The notes under the pieces were generated by a model, which was not told the DNA's origin, made no database searches, and saw only the letters and a program-made list of their open reading frames with translations. From the NCBI GenBank assembly GCA_030692045.1, contig JAUYCX010000049.1, positions 42,643-106,642 of the forward strand: a stretch of DNA of 64,000 bases, given 5' to 3'. This document shows positions 11,500 to 21,233 of this stretch, in pieces. Position 1 is the stretch's first letter. Each line of letters begins with the position of its first letter. Source of the DNA: Candidatus Omnitrophota bacterium (GTDB lineage: Bacteria > Omnitrophota > Gorgyraeia > JAUYCX01). A program made the position numbers and the translations under genes.

Positions 11500-13272
11500 A
11501 TGCTATTGAAAGATTATTACCTTTTTATTAAAAAATTCATTTTTCCTGGAAGTAGGCTTTTGTTTTTTTTCACTTTTTTATTAACAATAATTTCTGGCCT
11601 TTTGTCAGGTATCGGTTTAGGTTTGTATATTCCTGTTATCAACTATTTCATTGGAGATAATAAAAGCTCAAATTTTTTTAGTTCTCTGAGTAATAGAATT
11701 ATTAAATTATTTCATATACCTAATAATTTTGTGTCACTTATCGTCGTTGCAACAGTAACAATAATACTTGGTGCGCTGATTACATATTTGACAATGCTTT
11801 GTTCAGGTTATCTTAGCGTTAAAGGTTATCGTTCCGTAAAGATGCGCCTAATAGATGATTTACTGGATAGGCCTTACCAGTATTTTATACGTCAAAGAGT
11901 TGGGAAAATTGTTTCAATAATTATTGATCAGGCAACCCTTGCTTCAAATACGACAGAAAATATTTTTCGTTGTCTAACTAGCCTGTTTTTAGGATTAGTT
12001 TATTTTATCTCTCTTTTAGTAATATCTTTCTATCTTACTCTTGCAATGTTTATTTTTGGCGGCTTTATGCTATTTCTGAACCAGTTTTTTTGTAGAAAAC
12101 AAGAGAAACTATCTTTCGCGTTACTAGATATTAAACATCAGCAATCTAATTTATTCACTGAATCAATCATAGGAATTAAAACTATCAAAAGTATGGGGTT
12201 AGAAATTTTTAGAAAGAAAGAAATAAAATCGTCGTTAGACTGCGAGAAGAAAACGATATTTAATAAGCATAATCTTACTCACTTGCAGCCTTTACTAGCT
12301 AAGACTTTGACTACTCTTTTTGCCAGCGTAGCTATTTGGTTGGGCTTGAGAGTTTTTGCGTTTCCAGCCGCAGTCGTTATTATCTTCTTAATGCTAGCCA
12401 CAAGATTGGGAAGCTCTCTACAAGAAATCAATTATGGATGGATGGAATTGTCTCAAAATATGCCTAATATTCGAGTCGTAATGCAATATATCAACTGGGA
12501 TGAGTCTGATAAAAAGTTCAGGAGTCACAAGATGTTGTTTGATTTTAGAGAATCTATCGAATTGAGGAATGTATCTTTTTCTTATACCGGACATCAAGAT
12601 GTGCTTCAAGATATAAACATGCGTATTTTAAGAAAGCAATTTATAGCCCTTGTGGGACCTTCAGGCGAAGGAAAGACAACTCTTTTAGATTTGATTATTG
12701 GTTTATATCAACCGACCAAGGGCAGTATTTTATATGATGGCCTACTTTTATTTAATTATTCGCAGGAAAATTGGTGTAAGAAAATTGGAGTAGTTGCACA
12801 GGATATATTCCTTTTTAATGACACGATTGCCAAAAACATTTCTTACGGTGACCAACATCCTGATTTTAAACATATTGAAGAATCTGCAAGAATTGCCTTT
12901 ATTCATGATTTTATCACGGGACTCAAGGATGGTTATGATACTTTTATTGGAGATAGAGGAATAATGCTTTCAGGTGGGCAAAGACAGCGAGTAGCATTAG
13001 CCAGAGCACTGTATCATCAGCCAAAATTATTAATCTTGGATGAGGCAACTAGCAGCTTAGATTCGGAATCAGAAAGATGTATTCAGCAAGCGCTGGAGCG
13101 CATGTATGGCAGCTTAACTATTATTGCGGTTGCACACCGCCTATCCACAATTAAAAATGCAGATGTAATATATTATATTGACAACGGAGTTATCAAGGAA
13201 AAAGGCACACACAATGAATTGATCGCCAGCGATAGTTATTACAGGAAACTATCTCTGATGCAGACTACATGA
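11500..13272 (+). CDS. ABC transporter, fused permease-ATPase (MsbA/PglK-like flippase)
   Basis: 590-aa half-transporter that would work as a homodimer in the inner membrane, flipping a lipid-linked glycan or lipid A-like molecule. Six membrane segments lie within residues 1-310; the ATPase domain has Walker A GPSGEGKTT (386-394), signature LSGGQRQR, Walker B LLILDEATSSLD and the His of AVAHRLS. A GAGGA ribosome binding site sits eight bases before ATG. Because the locus makes glycans and no Wzx-type protein is visible in the window, this is the best candidate for export of the oligosaccharide-lipid. Confidence 0.9.
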   Translation: MLLKDYYLFIKKFIFPGSRLLFFFTFLLTIISGLLSGIGLGLYIPVINYFIGDNKSSNFFSSLSNRIIKLFHIPNNFVSLIVVATVTIILGALITYLTMLCSGYLSVKGYRSVKMRLIDDLLDRPYQYFIRQRVGKIVSIIIDQATLASNTTENIFRCLTSLFLGLVYFISLLVISFYLTLAMFIFGGFMLFLNQFFCRKQEKLSFALLDIKHQQSNLFTESIIGIKTIKSMGLEIFRKKEIKSSLDCEKKTIFNKHNLTHLQPLLAKTLTTLFASVAIWLGLRVFAFPAAVVIIFLMLATRLGSSLQEINYGWMELSQNMPNIRVVMQYINWDESDKKFRSHKMLFDFRESIELRNVSFSYTGHQDVLQDINMRILRKQFIALVGPSGEGKTTLLDLIIGLYQPTKGSILYDGLLLFNYSQENWCKKIGVVAQDIFLFNDTIAKNISYGDQHPDFKHIEESARIAFIHDFITGLKDGYDTFIGDRGIMLSGGQRQRVALARALYHQPKLLILDEATSSLDSESERCIQQALERMYGSLTIIAVAHRLSTIKNADVIYYIDNGVIKEKGTHNELIASDSYYRKLSLMQTT

Positions 13273-13321
13273 AGATATATTCCGACTTTATAAGAAGACA
13301 ATAAACTAGAGGATAATTTTT

Positions 13322-14662
13322 ATGCAAAGCTCTCAAATTTATAATAAAAATTTAAGAAAAGAAATTCTTAAAAAAGTGGCGGATTTTTATTCACATACCT
13401 ATAAAATGAAAGAGAAGTTTGTTCCCAAAAAGACCAAGATTCATTACGCGGGTAGGGTATTTGATGAGAAGGAGTTAGTAAACTTAGTAGATTCTTCTTT
13501 GGAATTCTGGCTCACCCACGGAAGATATTCATATCAGTTTGAAAGAGATTTCGCTAAGTTCTTAGGAGTGAAACATTGTGCTTTTGTAAATTCTGGTTCT
13601 TCTGCAAATTTAATTGCTTTTATGGTTTTAACCTCTGATGAATTAGGAGAGAGAAAAATAGAAAGAGGCGATGAGATTATTACGGTTTCCGCTGGATTTC
13701 CTACAACTGTGGCTCCGATTATTCAATATGGAGCTGTGCCTGTTTTTCTGGATATCACTCTTGATACTTACAATATTGATGTAAAACAACTTAAAAAAGC
13801 CCTTAGTCGTCGAACTAAGGCAGTGATGCTTGCTCATACATTAGGTAATCCATTTGATATAGACGCAGTTAAAGATTTCTGTAATAAATATGGTTTATGG
13901 TTAATAGAAGATAATTGCGATGCCCTTGGTTCAAAGTACCGAGGTAGATATACGGGGACTTTTGGCGATATTGCCACGAGTAGTTTTTTCCCCGCGCACC
14001 ATATAACTACAGGTGAGGGCGGGGCAGTTTATACCAGTAATGACCTACTATACAAAATCATAATTTCTTTAAGAGATTGGGGAAGGGATTGTTGTTGTCT
14101 TCCCGGGACAGATAATACTTGCAGTAAAAGGTTTAGTCATCAATTGGGAGAATTGCCGTTAGGTTACGACCACAAATATATTTTTTCACATCTTGGTTAT
14201 AACTTAAAGGCTACAGATATGCAAGCGGCAATTGGTTGTGCTCAACTTGAAAAATTACCTTTTTTCATTAAGAAACGAAGAGAAAATTTCGATGTATTGT
14301 ATGAGGGTTTAAAAGGAGCTAAGAAATATCTTTTATTTCCGAGAGCAACAGCTAAGAGTAATCCTTGCTGGTTTGGTTTTATTTTGACAGTTAGAGAAAA
14401 TTCTAATTTATCCCGAGACGACATAGTAAGAAACTTGGAAGAAAATAATATTCAAGCTCGCTTTTTATTTTCCGGGAATCTAATTAAGCACCCCTGTTTT
14501 AATGCAATGCGCAAGAGTCGCAGAGGCTATCGTGTTGTGGGAGAGTTAAAAAATACAGATTATGTAATGAGGAATACCTTTTGGGTTGGGGTATATCCTG
14601 GTATGTCAAAAATTATGCTTAATTTTATTGTGAAGACAATTCAGGATTTATTTAAAAAATAA
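13322..14662 (+). CDS. rfbH: CDP-4-keto-6-deoxyglucose 3-dehydrase (E1)
   Basis: PMP/PLP enzyme that removes the 3-hydroxyl of CDP-4-keto-6-deoxy-D-glucose on the way to 3,6-dideoxyhexoses. The fold is that of DegT/DnrJ aminotransferases, but the PLP-binding Lys is replaced by His (about residue 226 in FFPAHHITTGEGG), the hallmark of the dehydrase. The family's cysteine-rich [2Fe-2S] stretch is present (RDCCCLPGTDNTC, residues 256-267). The length of 446 aa is normal. The next gene encodes a fitting reductase. The two preceding pathway steps (CDP-glucose pyrophosphorylase and 4,6-dehydratase) are not seen in the window. Confidence 0.92.
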   Translation: MQSSQIYNKNLRKEILKKVADFYSHTYKMKEKFVPKKTKIHYAGRVFDEKELVNLVDSSLEFWLTHGRYSYQFERDFAKFLGVKHCAFVNSGSSANLIAFMVLTSDELGERKIERGDEIITVSAGFPTTVAPIIQYGAVPVFLDITLDTYNIDVKQLKKALSRRTKAVMLAHTLGNPFDIDAVKDFCNKYGLWLIEDNCDALGSKYRGRYTGTFGDIATSSFFPAHHITTGEGGAVYTSNDLLYKIIISLRDWGRDCCCLPGTDNTCSKRFSHQLGELPLGYDHKYIFSHLGYNLKATDMQAAIGCAQLEKLPFFIKKRRENFDVLYEGLKGAKKYLLFPRATAKSNPCWFGFILTVRENSNLSRDDIVRNLEENNIQARFLFSGNLIKHPCFNAMRKSRRGYRVVGELKNTDYVMRNTFWVGVYPGMSKIMLNFIVKTIQDLFKK

Positions 14663-14673
14663 GGAATTTATCA

Positions 14674-15588
14674 ATGAGAGTGTTAGTTACTGGAGCAAAT
14701 GGATTTATCGGTTCTCATCTTATCAGGTATTTAGTAGGGTTAAATAAATATGATATTTTCGCCCTTGTTAGAAAGAAAGCGAATATAAATTTATTAAGTT
14801 TAATAAATGATAAAATTAATATTTTAAGAATTGAGCAGAATTTTAAGAGTATAGACAAGGCTTTTAGTAGAGCAAAGCCAGATGTAGTTATCCACTTGGC
14901 AGCAAAAACATTTGTAGGCCATAAACCCGAAGATATAAAACCACTGATTTCTTCTAATATTTTATTTTCCTCTCTTTTAGTGGAAGCAATGATTAAAAAT
15001 GGAGTTAAATGCTTGGTTAATACTGGCACTTTTTGGGAATATACAAGTGGTAAAAGTGATTATTCGCCATTTAATTTATATGCGGCTACTAAGATTGCTT
15101 TTGAGAATTTCCTGAAGTATTACGCTGTTGCTAAAGACATGCGTTGTGTTACATTAAAGCTTTACGGTGTTTACGGTCCAAATGATCCTCGCACAAAGAT
15201 TTTCTCTTATTTTAAGAAAAGTTTAAGTCCAGAAAAACCTGTTTTGTTTTCACCGGGAAAACAGAGGCTCGATCTAGTATATATTGATGATGTTGTAGAC
15301 GCATATGAGAAGGCCGCCAGGTATGTTTATAAAAAGAAAGATTCGATTTATGAATATTTTTTCATTGGTTCTGGGAAAGGAGTGGCACTGCGTCGTATCG
15401 CCAGTATTTATGAGAAATGTGTGGGTAGGCCTTTGAATATCGAGTGGGGTGGTTTACCATACCGTAATAGAGAAATTATATACAGTCATGCCGATATTAG
15501 GCTAGCGAAGAAAAAAATAAATTGGAGTCCTAAGTTTGATTTAAGAAAAGGAATATCTAAGATGCTTGAGGTAGAAGAAAGAGGTTAG
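14674..15588 (+). CDS. SDR reductase/epimerase, CDP-abequose/paratose-synthase-like
   Basis: Extended short-chain dehydrogenase with TGANGFIGSH at residues 7-16 and the active-site stretch TGTFWEYTSGKSDY...NLYAATK, which gives the Thr/Ser and YxxxK positions. The TFW and NLYAATK segments resemble abequose and paratose synthases, which reduce the C4 ketone of the 3,6-dideoxy sugar produced by RfbH. It has 304 aa. It follows rfbH by 11 bases, which supports that role. Which stereoisomer it forms cannot be told from sequence. Confidence 0.8.
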   Translation: MRVLVTGANGFIGSHLIRYLVGLNKYDIFALVRKKANINLLSLINDKINILRIEQNFKSIDKAFSRAKPDVVIHLAAKTFVGHKPEDIKPLISSNILFSSLLVEAMIKNGVKCLVNTGTFWEYTSGKSDYSPFNLYAATKIAFENFLKYYAVAKDMRCVTLKLYGVYGPNDPRTKIFSYFKKSLSPEKPVLFSPGKQRLDLVYIDDVVDAYEKAARYVYKKKDSIYEYFFIGSGKGVALRRIASIYEKCVGRPLNIEWGGLPYRNREIIYSHADIRLAKKKINWSPKFDLRKGISKMLEVEERG

Positions 15589-15590
15589 TT

Positions 15591-16538
15591 ATGAAAAAAA
15601 TTTCAGTGTTAGTACCGGTATTTAATGAAGAGGAAAATGTTGTCAATACCTATAATGCGCTTAAGCAACTTCTCGAAGATGTTAAATCTAGGTATGACCA
15701 CGAAATAATTTTTACGGATAACCACAGCACGGATAAGACCTTTACTCTCTTACAAACTTTAGCCCATACTGATAAAAGGTTAAAGGCTGTTAGTTTTTCA
15801 AAGAATTTTGGATATCAAAGGTCAATTTATACAGCTTACCTGTTGTCTTCGGGAGATGCTGTTATTCAAATTGATTGCGATTTACAGGATCCTCCGTCCA
15901 TGATTACAGAGTTTATAAAAAAATGGGAAGAGGGATATGCTGTTGTATATGGAATTAGGAAGTGTCGTAGAGAATTCTGGTTGATGAATATTATAAGGAA
16001 GTTATTCTATAGGTTAATTGCTTTTTTGTCTGAAGATAACCTGCCTTATGACGCTGGTGATTTTAGGTTAGTAGATAAGAAAATTGTGGATGAATTAAGA
16101 AAGATTAATGATTGTTCACCATACATTCGTGGTCTAATTGCCTCTTTTGGTTTTGAACAGATAGGCATTCCCTACGAACGCGCGAAAAGAAAGAAAGGAA
16201 AAAGTAAATTTAAGTTTATAGAACTTTTAGAATTAGCAATGGATGGCATAGCAAACCATTCCATCATTCCTTTACGCTTAGCCACATATTTTGGCTTATG
16301 CACATTTATTTCTGCTTTTTCTTTATTATTGCTATCGGTTATTGGCAGAGTATTTTTTACTCAGTATTTCCCAAGAGGGTTTGCTACGACAACTGTTCTT
16401 ATTTTATTCTCCTTAGGGTTAAATGCCTTTTTCTTAGGAATCATTGGTGAATACATTGGCAGGATGTATAAACAGGTTAAAAGCCATCCCATCGCAATAA
16501 TAGATAAAATGATAAATTTTGAATTTGGTAATAAATGA
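15591..16538 (+). CDS. Glycosyltransferase family 2, polyprenyl-phosphate type (GtrB/DPM1-like)
   Basis: Transfers a sugar to a polyprenyl phosphate at the cytoplasmic face of the membrane. The GT-A fold begins with SVLVPVFNEEENV; the catalytic metal motif is DCDLQDPP; the VDYDAGDFRL-like segment appears as LPYDAGDFRLVDKK. Two hydrophobic helices near residues 230-290 and a QVKSHP tail are typical of GtrB/ArnC/DPM1 proteins. Its product could serve the GT-C enzyme two genes downstream, which uses lipid-phosphate-linked sugars. Confidence 0.88.
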   Translation: MKKISVLVPVFNEEENVVNTYNALKQLLEDVKSRYDHEIIFTDNHSTDKTFTLLQTLAHTDKRLKAVSFSKNFGYQRSIYTAYLLSSGDAVIQIDCDLQDPPSMITEFIKKWEEGYAVVYGIRKCRREFWLMNIIRKLFYRLIAFLSEDNLPYDAGDFRLVDKKIVDELRKINDCSPYIRGLIASFGFEQIGIPYERAKRKKGKSKFKFIELLELAMDGIANHSIIPLRLATYFGLCTFISAFSLLLLSVIGRVFFTQYFPRGFATTTVLILFSLGLNAFFLGIIGEYIGRMYKQVKSHPIAIIDKMINFEFGNK

Positions 16539-17965
16539 ATAAAAATATACTTTTTATCATTCCAGACGAGCGTAAGGTTTATGAGGATGCAAGCGAGAAA
16601 GTTGGTGCTTTCCATCTTCCGTCTCTTGCTTTTGCTATATTGGGTGCCATAGCTAAGAAAAATGGTTTTAATCCAATAGTTCTGGATTTAAGCATTTCTA
16701 ACTCTCCATATGAAGAATTAGAACAGAGATTGCTTATTTATCTTCCAGATTATGTGGGAATAACTTGCACAAGCGCTTTGTATTACGAAGCTATCAGAGT
16801 TGCAAAAATTGTAAAACAGAAATTGCCTTCTTCAAAAATTTTGATCGGTGGGACACATGTCAGCTCAACTGTTGAAGAAACCTTAGAAAAAGATATTTTC
16901 GATTATGTTTTTATTGGAGAAGCAGAAATTTCCTTTGATAAATTTTTAAAAGGAGTTAATCCGGAAAATATCGATGGCATTGCTTTTAAGACGAGGGATG
17001 GAAATATACGTAAATTACAAAACCCTTCTTATCTTAGAAACTTAGACGATTTCCCCTTTCCCGACTATGGTATATACAACTTAGAAAGATATCATTTTTC
17101 AAGATTATATTGTAGAAATTGCCCTGCAGTCTGGATTGAGACTAGTCGAGGCTGTCCTTTTAATTGCCAAATTTGTAACAAAGTAGTTCATGGGCAGACC
17201 TTTAGACCAAAGTCTGTTGAACGAGTGGTTTCAGAGATGGAATTTCTTCTAAAGCAAGGAATAAAAGAATTCCATCTTGCCGATGATGGATTTACTTCAG
17301 ATATGAAAAGAGCAGAAGAAATCTGTGACAGAATAATTGAAAGAAGGCTTTGTTTTACTTGGTCTTGCACAAATGGCATCAGGGCTGATAGGGTAAGTCA
17401 AAATCTTTTAAAAAAAATGAAAAAAGCTGGTTGTTATCGAATTTCTATGGGTATTGAGAGTGGCAATCAGGATATTTTGAATAATCTTGGGAAAAGAATT
17501 TCCCTTGAGCAAGTCGAAAATGCTGTAAGAATTGCAAAAAAGGCAGGAATGGAGATTCTGGGATTTTTTATGTTTGGCTTTGAAAATGAAACCGAAACGA
17601 CAATGCTAGATACTATTAATTTTGCTAAAAGGCTTCCCTTAGACTTGGCTAAGGTAAGCCCAATTATACCCTTTCCAGGTTCTCCATTATTTACAAAATA
17701 TAAAGCACTTGATTTAATTTATCCGACACAAGATTACAGATATTTTAATTTTTATATGCAACCCAGACTTGTTTATAGACATCCATCCATTGAATGGAAA
17801 ATAATAGAGAGATATCAAAGAAAGTTTTACAGAAGTTTTTATTTTAATCCAAGGTATGTTCTAAATAGGTTAATGCACTCTTTTAAAATTGGTACCTTAT
17901 TCTTTGATCTGAAACTTTTATTAAGAATGGGATGGTTTAAAAGCATGGAAGGAAAGGGGAGATGA
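16535..17965 (+). CDS. B12-binding-type radical SAM protein
   Basis: 476 aa. Residues 1-150 form a Rossmann-like cobalamin-binding-type domain (LAFAILGAIAKKNGF, ILIGGTHVSST, DYVFIGEAE), but no DxHxxG histidine motif is visible, so cobalamin would be bound base-off or the site may be degenerate. The radical SAM domain has C207, C211 and C214 (SRGCPFNCQIC). This class carries out methylations and ring rearrangements on unactivated carbons. It overlaps the GT2 gene by four bases and the GT-C gene by four bases. The substrate is unknown, probably a lipid-linked sugar or a sugar nucleotide. Confidence 0.85.
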   Translation: MNKNILFIIPDERKVYEDASEKVGAFHLPSLAFAILGAIAKKNGFNPIVLDLSISNSPYEELEQRLLIYLPDYVGITCTSALYYEAIRVAKIVKQKLPSSKILIGGTHVSSTVEETLEKDIFDYVFIGEAEISFDKFLKGVNPENIDGIAFKTRDGNIRKLQNPSYLRNLDDFPFPDYGIYNLERYHFSRLYCRNCPAVWIETSRGCPFNCQICNKVVHGQTFRPKSVERVVSEMEFLLKQGIKEFHLADDGFTSDMKRAEEICDRIIERRLCFTWSCTNGIRADRVSQNLLKKMKKAGCYRISMGIESGNQDILNNLGKRISLEQVENAVRIAKKAGMEILGFFMFGFENETETTMLDTINFAKRLPLDLAKVSPIIPFPGSPLFTKYKALDLIYPTQDYRYFNFYMQPRLVYRHPSIEWKIIERYQRKFYRSFYFNPRYVLNRLMHSFKIGTLFFDLKLLLRMGWFKSMEGKGR

Positions 17966-19008
17966 AAAAATATTTACCTATTTTTGTAGCGATATTTTTT
18001 AGTATTCTTGCTTTATATTTTAGAATTGAAAGGCTAGCGTATCATAGTTTTAATGTCGATGAGCTTATGCAATTGTTTATAATAAACCGGCCTTTTTTAG
18101 ATTTTTTAAAAATGCTTACTACGAATGAATTCTGTTCTTTTTTAAGCGGAGATTATTATTTAATCTACCCCTTCTTTAAGGTTTTTCAATATAACAAATG
18201 GGGTTTAGCCGTTCCTCATATCATTGCCACGATTTTGGGTTTTTATCTGCTGTATCTTATCTGCAGGCTATATTATAAGACTATATGGGGTTATATTATC
18301 ACTTTTGCTATTGTCTGTTTTAATGCTACATTAATCCTGCATGCTACTGAGATAAGGACATATGCAGTTTTACCGACATTGGCATTAGCCGCATTTTATT
18401 TCTCTCAATTACTTATAGCACAACCCTTTATTAATCTTAAAAAGAAATGGCTGATAGGCGCTTTTTTTGTGCTAATAATATGGTTCCATGTGTATGGAAT
18501 ATTGATTCTGCTTCTGTCATTTATTTATTCTTTATTAACAAAACTGCATACCAAATTTTTCAAAGACACCTTTAAGAGCAATATTAAATTTATGTCTGTA
18601 GTTTTAAGTGTTGCTATGCCTTTATGGCTTTATAGCATATTTGGGTCGCACTTTTCATATCAAGGTTTGCGCTCCGAAATAATGTTTGCACATATACCCA
18701 ATCCACTTGTTGACATAATAGCTTTTTTTAAAGCAATATTTGGCAATCTTATGGGATATAAGAAATTATACCCGCTGTTTCTTGGCATAATAATTCCCTT
18801 AATCATCCCTTATAAAGACAGATATAAGCATATAGCACTTTTGCTTATTATGGTATTTCTTCCGATAATTCTAATACTTTTATCAGATTTAAGAACACAA
18901 TATTATTTTTTGCAAAAGCAGTTTATTTGGACTATGCCTTTTTTTGCCTTATTCATAGGGTTAGCCTGGGAGTCGTTTTTGGTTTATATTTACGAAAGAT
19001 TTAAATAA
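17962..19008 (+). CDS. GT-C-fold membrane glycosyltransferase (GT39/ArnT-like)
   Basis: 348-aa polytopic inner-membrane protein. After the first membrane helix comes a Asp-Glu pair (FNVDELMQ), as in the catalytic loop of GT-C enzymes, and the segment LHATEIRTYAVLPTLAL is like the periplasmic loop and helix of ArnT/PMT proteins. It would move a sugar from a polyprenyl-phosphate donor onto a glycan in the periplasm. It is shorter than usual (450-550 aa), ending after a final hydrophobic helix without a soluble domain. The GT2 enzyme at 15591 is a likely donor-maker. Confidence 0.75.
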   Translation: MKKYLPIFVAIFFSILALYFRIERLAYHSFNVDELMQLFIINRPFLDFLKMLTTNEFCSFLSGDYYLIYPFFKVFQYNKWGLAVPHIIATILGFYLLYLICRLYYKTIWGYIITFAIVCFNATLILHATEIRTYAVLPTLALAAFYFSQLLIAQPFINLKKKWLIGAFFVLIIWFHVYGILILLLSFIYSLLTKLHTKFFKDTFKSNIKFMSVVLSVAMPLWLYSIFGSHFSYQGLRSEIMFAHIPNPLVDIIAFFKAIFGNLMGYKKLYPLFLGIIIPLIIPYKDRYKHIALLLIMVFLPIILILLSDLRTQYYFLQKQFIWTMPFFALFIGLAWESFLVYIYERFK

Positions 19009-20169
19009 ATGATACCGCTTTCAATTCCTAATATATCAGGGAAAGAGTGGGATTGCCTTAAGGAATGCTTGGATACAAACTGGGTTTCTTCGTCAGGAAG
19101 TTTTTTAGGAAAATTTGAAGAGGCTGTTTGTCAGTATGTCCATGCTAAGCATGGGGTTGTTTGCATAAATGGCACATCGTGTTTATTTATCGCTCTTAAA
19201 CTATCCGGCGTGGGTTATAGAAATGAGGTTATTGTACCAACCCTTACTTTTATTGCACCGGTTAATGTTGTCAGGTATTTGGGAGCAGAGCCGGTTTTTA
19301 TGGATTGCGATGATTATATGAATTTAGATGCAGATAAACTTGAGGAATTCTGCAGAAAGGAATGCCAGATAACAAAAAAAGGCCTAAAGAATAAAAAAAC
19401 TGGCAGGATAATAAAAGCTATAGTTCCTGTGCATATCTTTGGCAATCCTTGCAATATGTCATTAATAATGAAAATAGCAGAAAGGTGCAATTTAAAGGTT
19501 ATCGAAGATGCTACTGAGAGTTTAGGCTCGTATTATTGTGATGGAATTTATAAAGATAGATATACTGGAACAATAAGTGATTTTGGCGTTTATTCTTTTA
19601 ACGGCAATAAAATTATTACTACCGGCGGCGGCGGGATGATTATTACAGATAATAAAAAACTAGCAAAAAAAGCACGCTATTTTACTGAACAAGCAAAGGA
19701 TGACTCCGTAAGATGTATTCATAATGAAATTGGATATAATTTTCGGTTATCAAATTTACAGGCGGCATTAGGGTTTGCCCAGATTAAACAATTAGCCGCT
19801 TTTATAAAGATCAAAAAAAATAACTATGAGTTATATAAAGAAGAACTTAAGAACATTGAGGGGATAAAAATTATGGGCTATCCGTCTGGAACTATGCCAA
19901 ACTATTGGTTTTATTCTTTAATCATTGATAAAAGAAAATTTGGCTTAAGCAGCGAAGAGCTAATGATTAAATTGGCAAAAAACAATATACAGACAAGGCC
20001 TATTTGGTTTTTAAATCATTTACAAAAACCCTATCGCAATAATCAAGCTTATAAAATAGAAAAAGCAGTCTGGTTTTGGAAAAAAGTGTTAAATATTCCA
20101 TGTAGTACTAATTTAATAGTAGAGGAAGTAAAGATAGTAACACAAGCAATAAGGAGGCTAAGAAAGTAA
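19009..20169 (+). CDS. legC: LegC-type sugar aminotransferase (DegT/DnrJ)
   Basis: PLP enzyme that aminates the 4-keto group of an NDP-2-acetamido-2,6-dideoxy-hexos-4-ulose in legionaminic or bacillosamine-type pathways. The PLP Lys is at residue 201 (FNGNKIITTGGGG), with EDATESLG and the GTISDFGVYSF strand before it. The inserted CRKECQITKKGLKNKKTGR stretch and the N-terminal IPLSIPNISGKEW are like LegC. It stands first in a run of legionaminic acid genes; the substrate-making dehydratase LegB lies far downstream at 61983. Confidence 0.85.
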   Translation: MIPLSIPNISGKEWDCLKECLDTNWVSSSGSFLGKFEEAVCQYVHAKHGVVCINGTSCLFIALKLSGVGYRNEVIVPTLTFIAPVNVVRYLGAEPVFMDCDDYMNLDADKLEEFCRKECQITKKGLKNKKTGRIIKAIVPVHIFGNPCNMSLIMKIAERCNLKVIEDATESLGSYYCDGIYKDRYTGTISDFGVYSFNGNKIITTGGGGMIITDNKKLAKKARYFTEQAKDDSVRCIHNEIGYNFRLSNLQAALGFAQIKQLAAFIKIKKNNYELYKEELKNIEGIKIMGYPSGTMPNYWFYSLIIDKRKFGLSSEELMIKLAKNNIQTRPIWFLNHLQKPYRNNQAYKIEKAVWFWKKVLNIPCSTNLIVEEVKIVTQAIRRLRK

Positions 20170-20170
20170 G

Positions 20171-21232
20171 ATGGAGACATTAAAAAAGATCATAGTCAAT
20201 TCTGACCTAAGCATTAAGCAAGCCTTGAAACGCATGGATGAGACAGGCGAAAAGATTTTATTTGTAGCTAAAGATACAAACGTGCTTTTAGGGACAGTTA
20301 CAGATGGGGATATTAGAAGATGGATACTAAAAGGCTTCAGTTTAAGCAGGCCTATATCTAAATTGATGAACACCAATCCAGTTGTCCTTAACGAGGGTTA
20401 TTCTAAAGAAGAAGCCAAGAATTTAATGATATCAAAAGCAATAGAGTGTATTCCTATAATTGATGATGAAAGACATGTAATGTCTGCGATTTGGTGGGTG
20501 GATTTTTTTGATAAAGCAATTAAAAAGTATGAGCCAATAAATATACCAGTGGTAATTATGGCTGGGGGAGAAGGTACGAGGTTGGCTCCTTATACCAATA
20601 TTTTGCCTAAACCGCTAATGCCGATAGGAGATAAGCCTATAATCGAGCTGATAATTGATAAATTTTATGAGTTTGGTTGTAAGGATTTTTATTTATCCTT
20701 AAATTATAAAGAAAGCATCATTAAAGCTTATTTTAATGATTTGACTCGTAATTATAGCATTAATTATTTTCAGGAAGAAAAACCTTTAGGCACGGTCGGA
20801 AGCCTTCATATGCTCGAGGGAGTTATTAAGACACCTTTTTTTGTAAGCAATTGCGATATTTTAGTAAAAGCCGACTATTCAGATATTTTGGGATTTCATA
20901 AAGAAAACAAGAATAAGATAACTTTAATAGTTTCAATGAAGCATTATGTCATTCCTTACGGAACCTGCGAAATTGAAAATGGTGGTATGCTTAAGTCAAT
21001 TAAAGAAAAGCCAGAATACGACTTTTTGGTAAATACAGGTTTATATCTTATGGAATCAGATGTGTTAAAGGATATTCCTAAGAATAAATGTTATCATGCC
21101 ACTGATTTGCTAAACGATTATTTAAAAAATGATGAAAAAATTGGTGTATATCCAGTATCTGAAAAATCTTGGGTTGATTTGGGGCAGTTACAGGAATTGC
21201 AGAATACCCTTCAAAAGTTTGGAGTTAAATAA
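20171..21232 (+). CDS. ptmE: CBS-domain sugar-1-phosphate nucleotidyltransferase (PtmE-like)
   Basis: Residues 1-120 carry two CBS motifs (for example GTVTDGDIRR), which bind adenosine nucleotides and may regulate activity. From residue 127 a nucleotidyltransferase domain follows with AGGEGTRL (131-138), LPKPLMPIGDKP and NCDILV. The arrangement is that of PtmE, which in Campylobacter makes GDP-glucosamine for legionaminic acid synthesis. Its place directly after legC supports the same use here and suggests that the pathway uses GDP-linked intermediates. Confidence 0.85.
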   Translation: METLKKIIVNSDLSIKQALKRMDETGEKILFVAKDTNVLLGTVTDGDIRRWILKGFSLSRPISKLMNTNPVVLNEGYSKEEAKNLMISKAIECIPIIDDERHVMSAIWWVDFFDKAIKKYEPINIPVVIMAGGEGTRLAPYTNILPKPLMPIGDKPIIELIIDKFYEFGCKDFYLSLNYKESIIKAYFNDLTRNYSINYFQEEKPLGTVGSLHMLEGVIKTPFFVSNCDILVKADYSDILGFHKENKNKITLIVSMKHYVIPYGTCEIENGGMLKSIKEKPEYDFLVNTGLYLMESDVLKDIPKNKCYHATDLLNDYLKNDEKIGVYPVSEKSWVDLGQLQELQNTLQKFGVK

Positions 21233-21233
21233 G

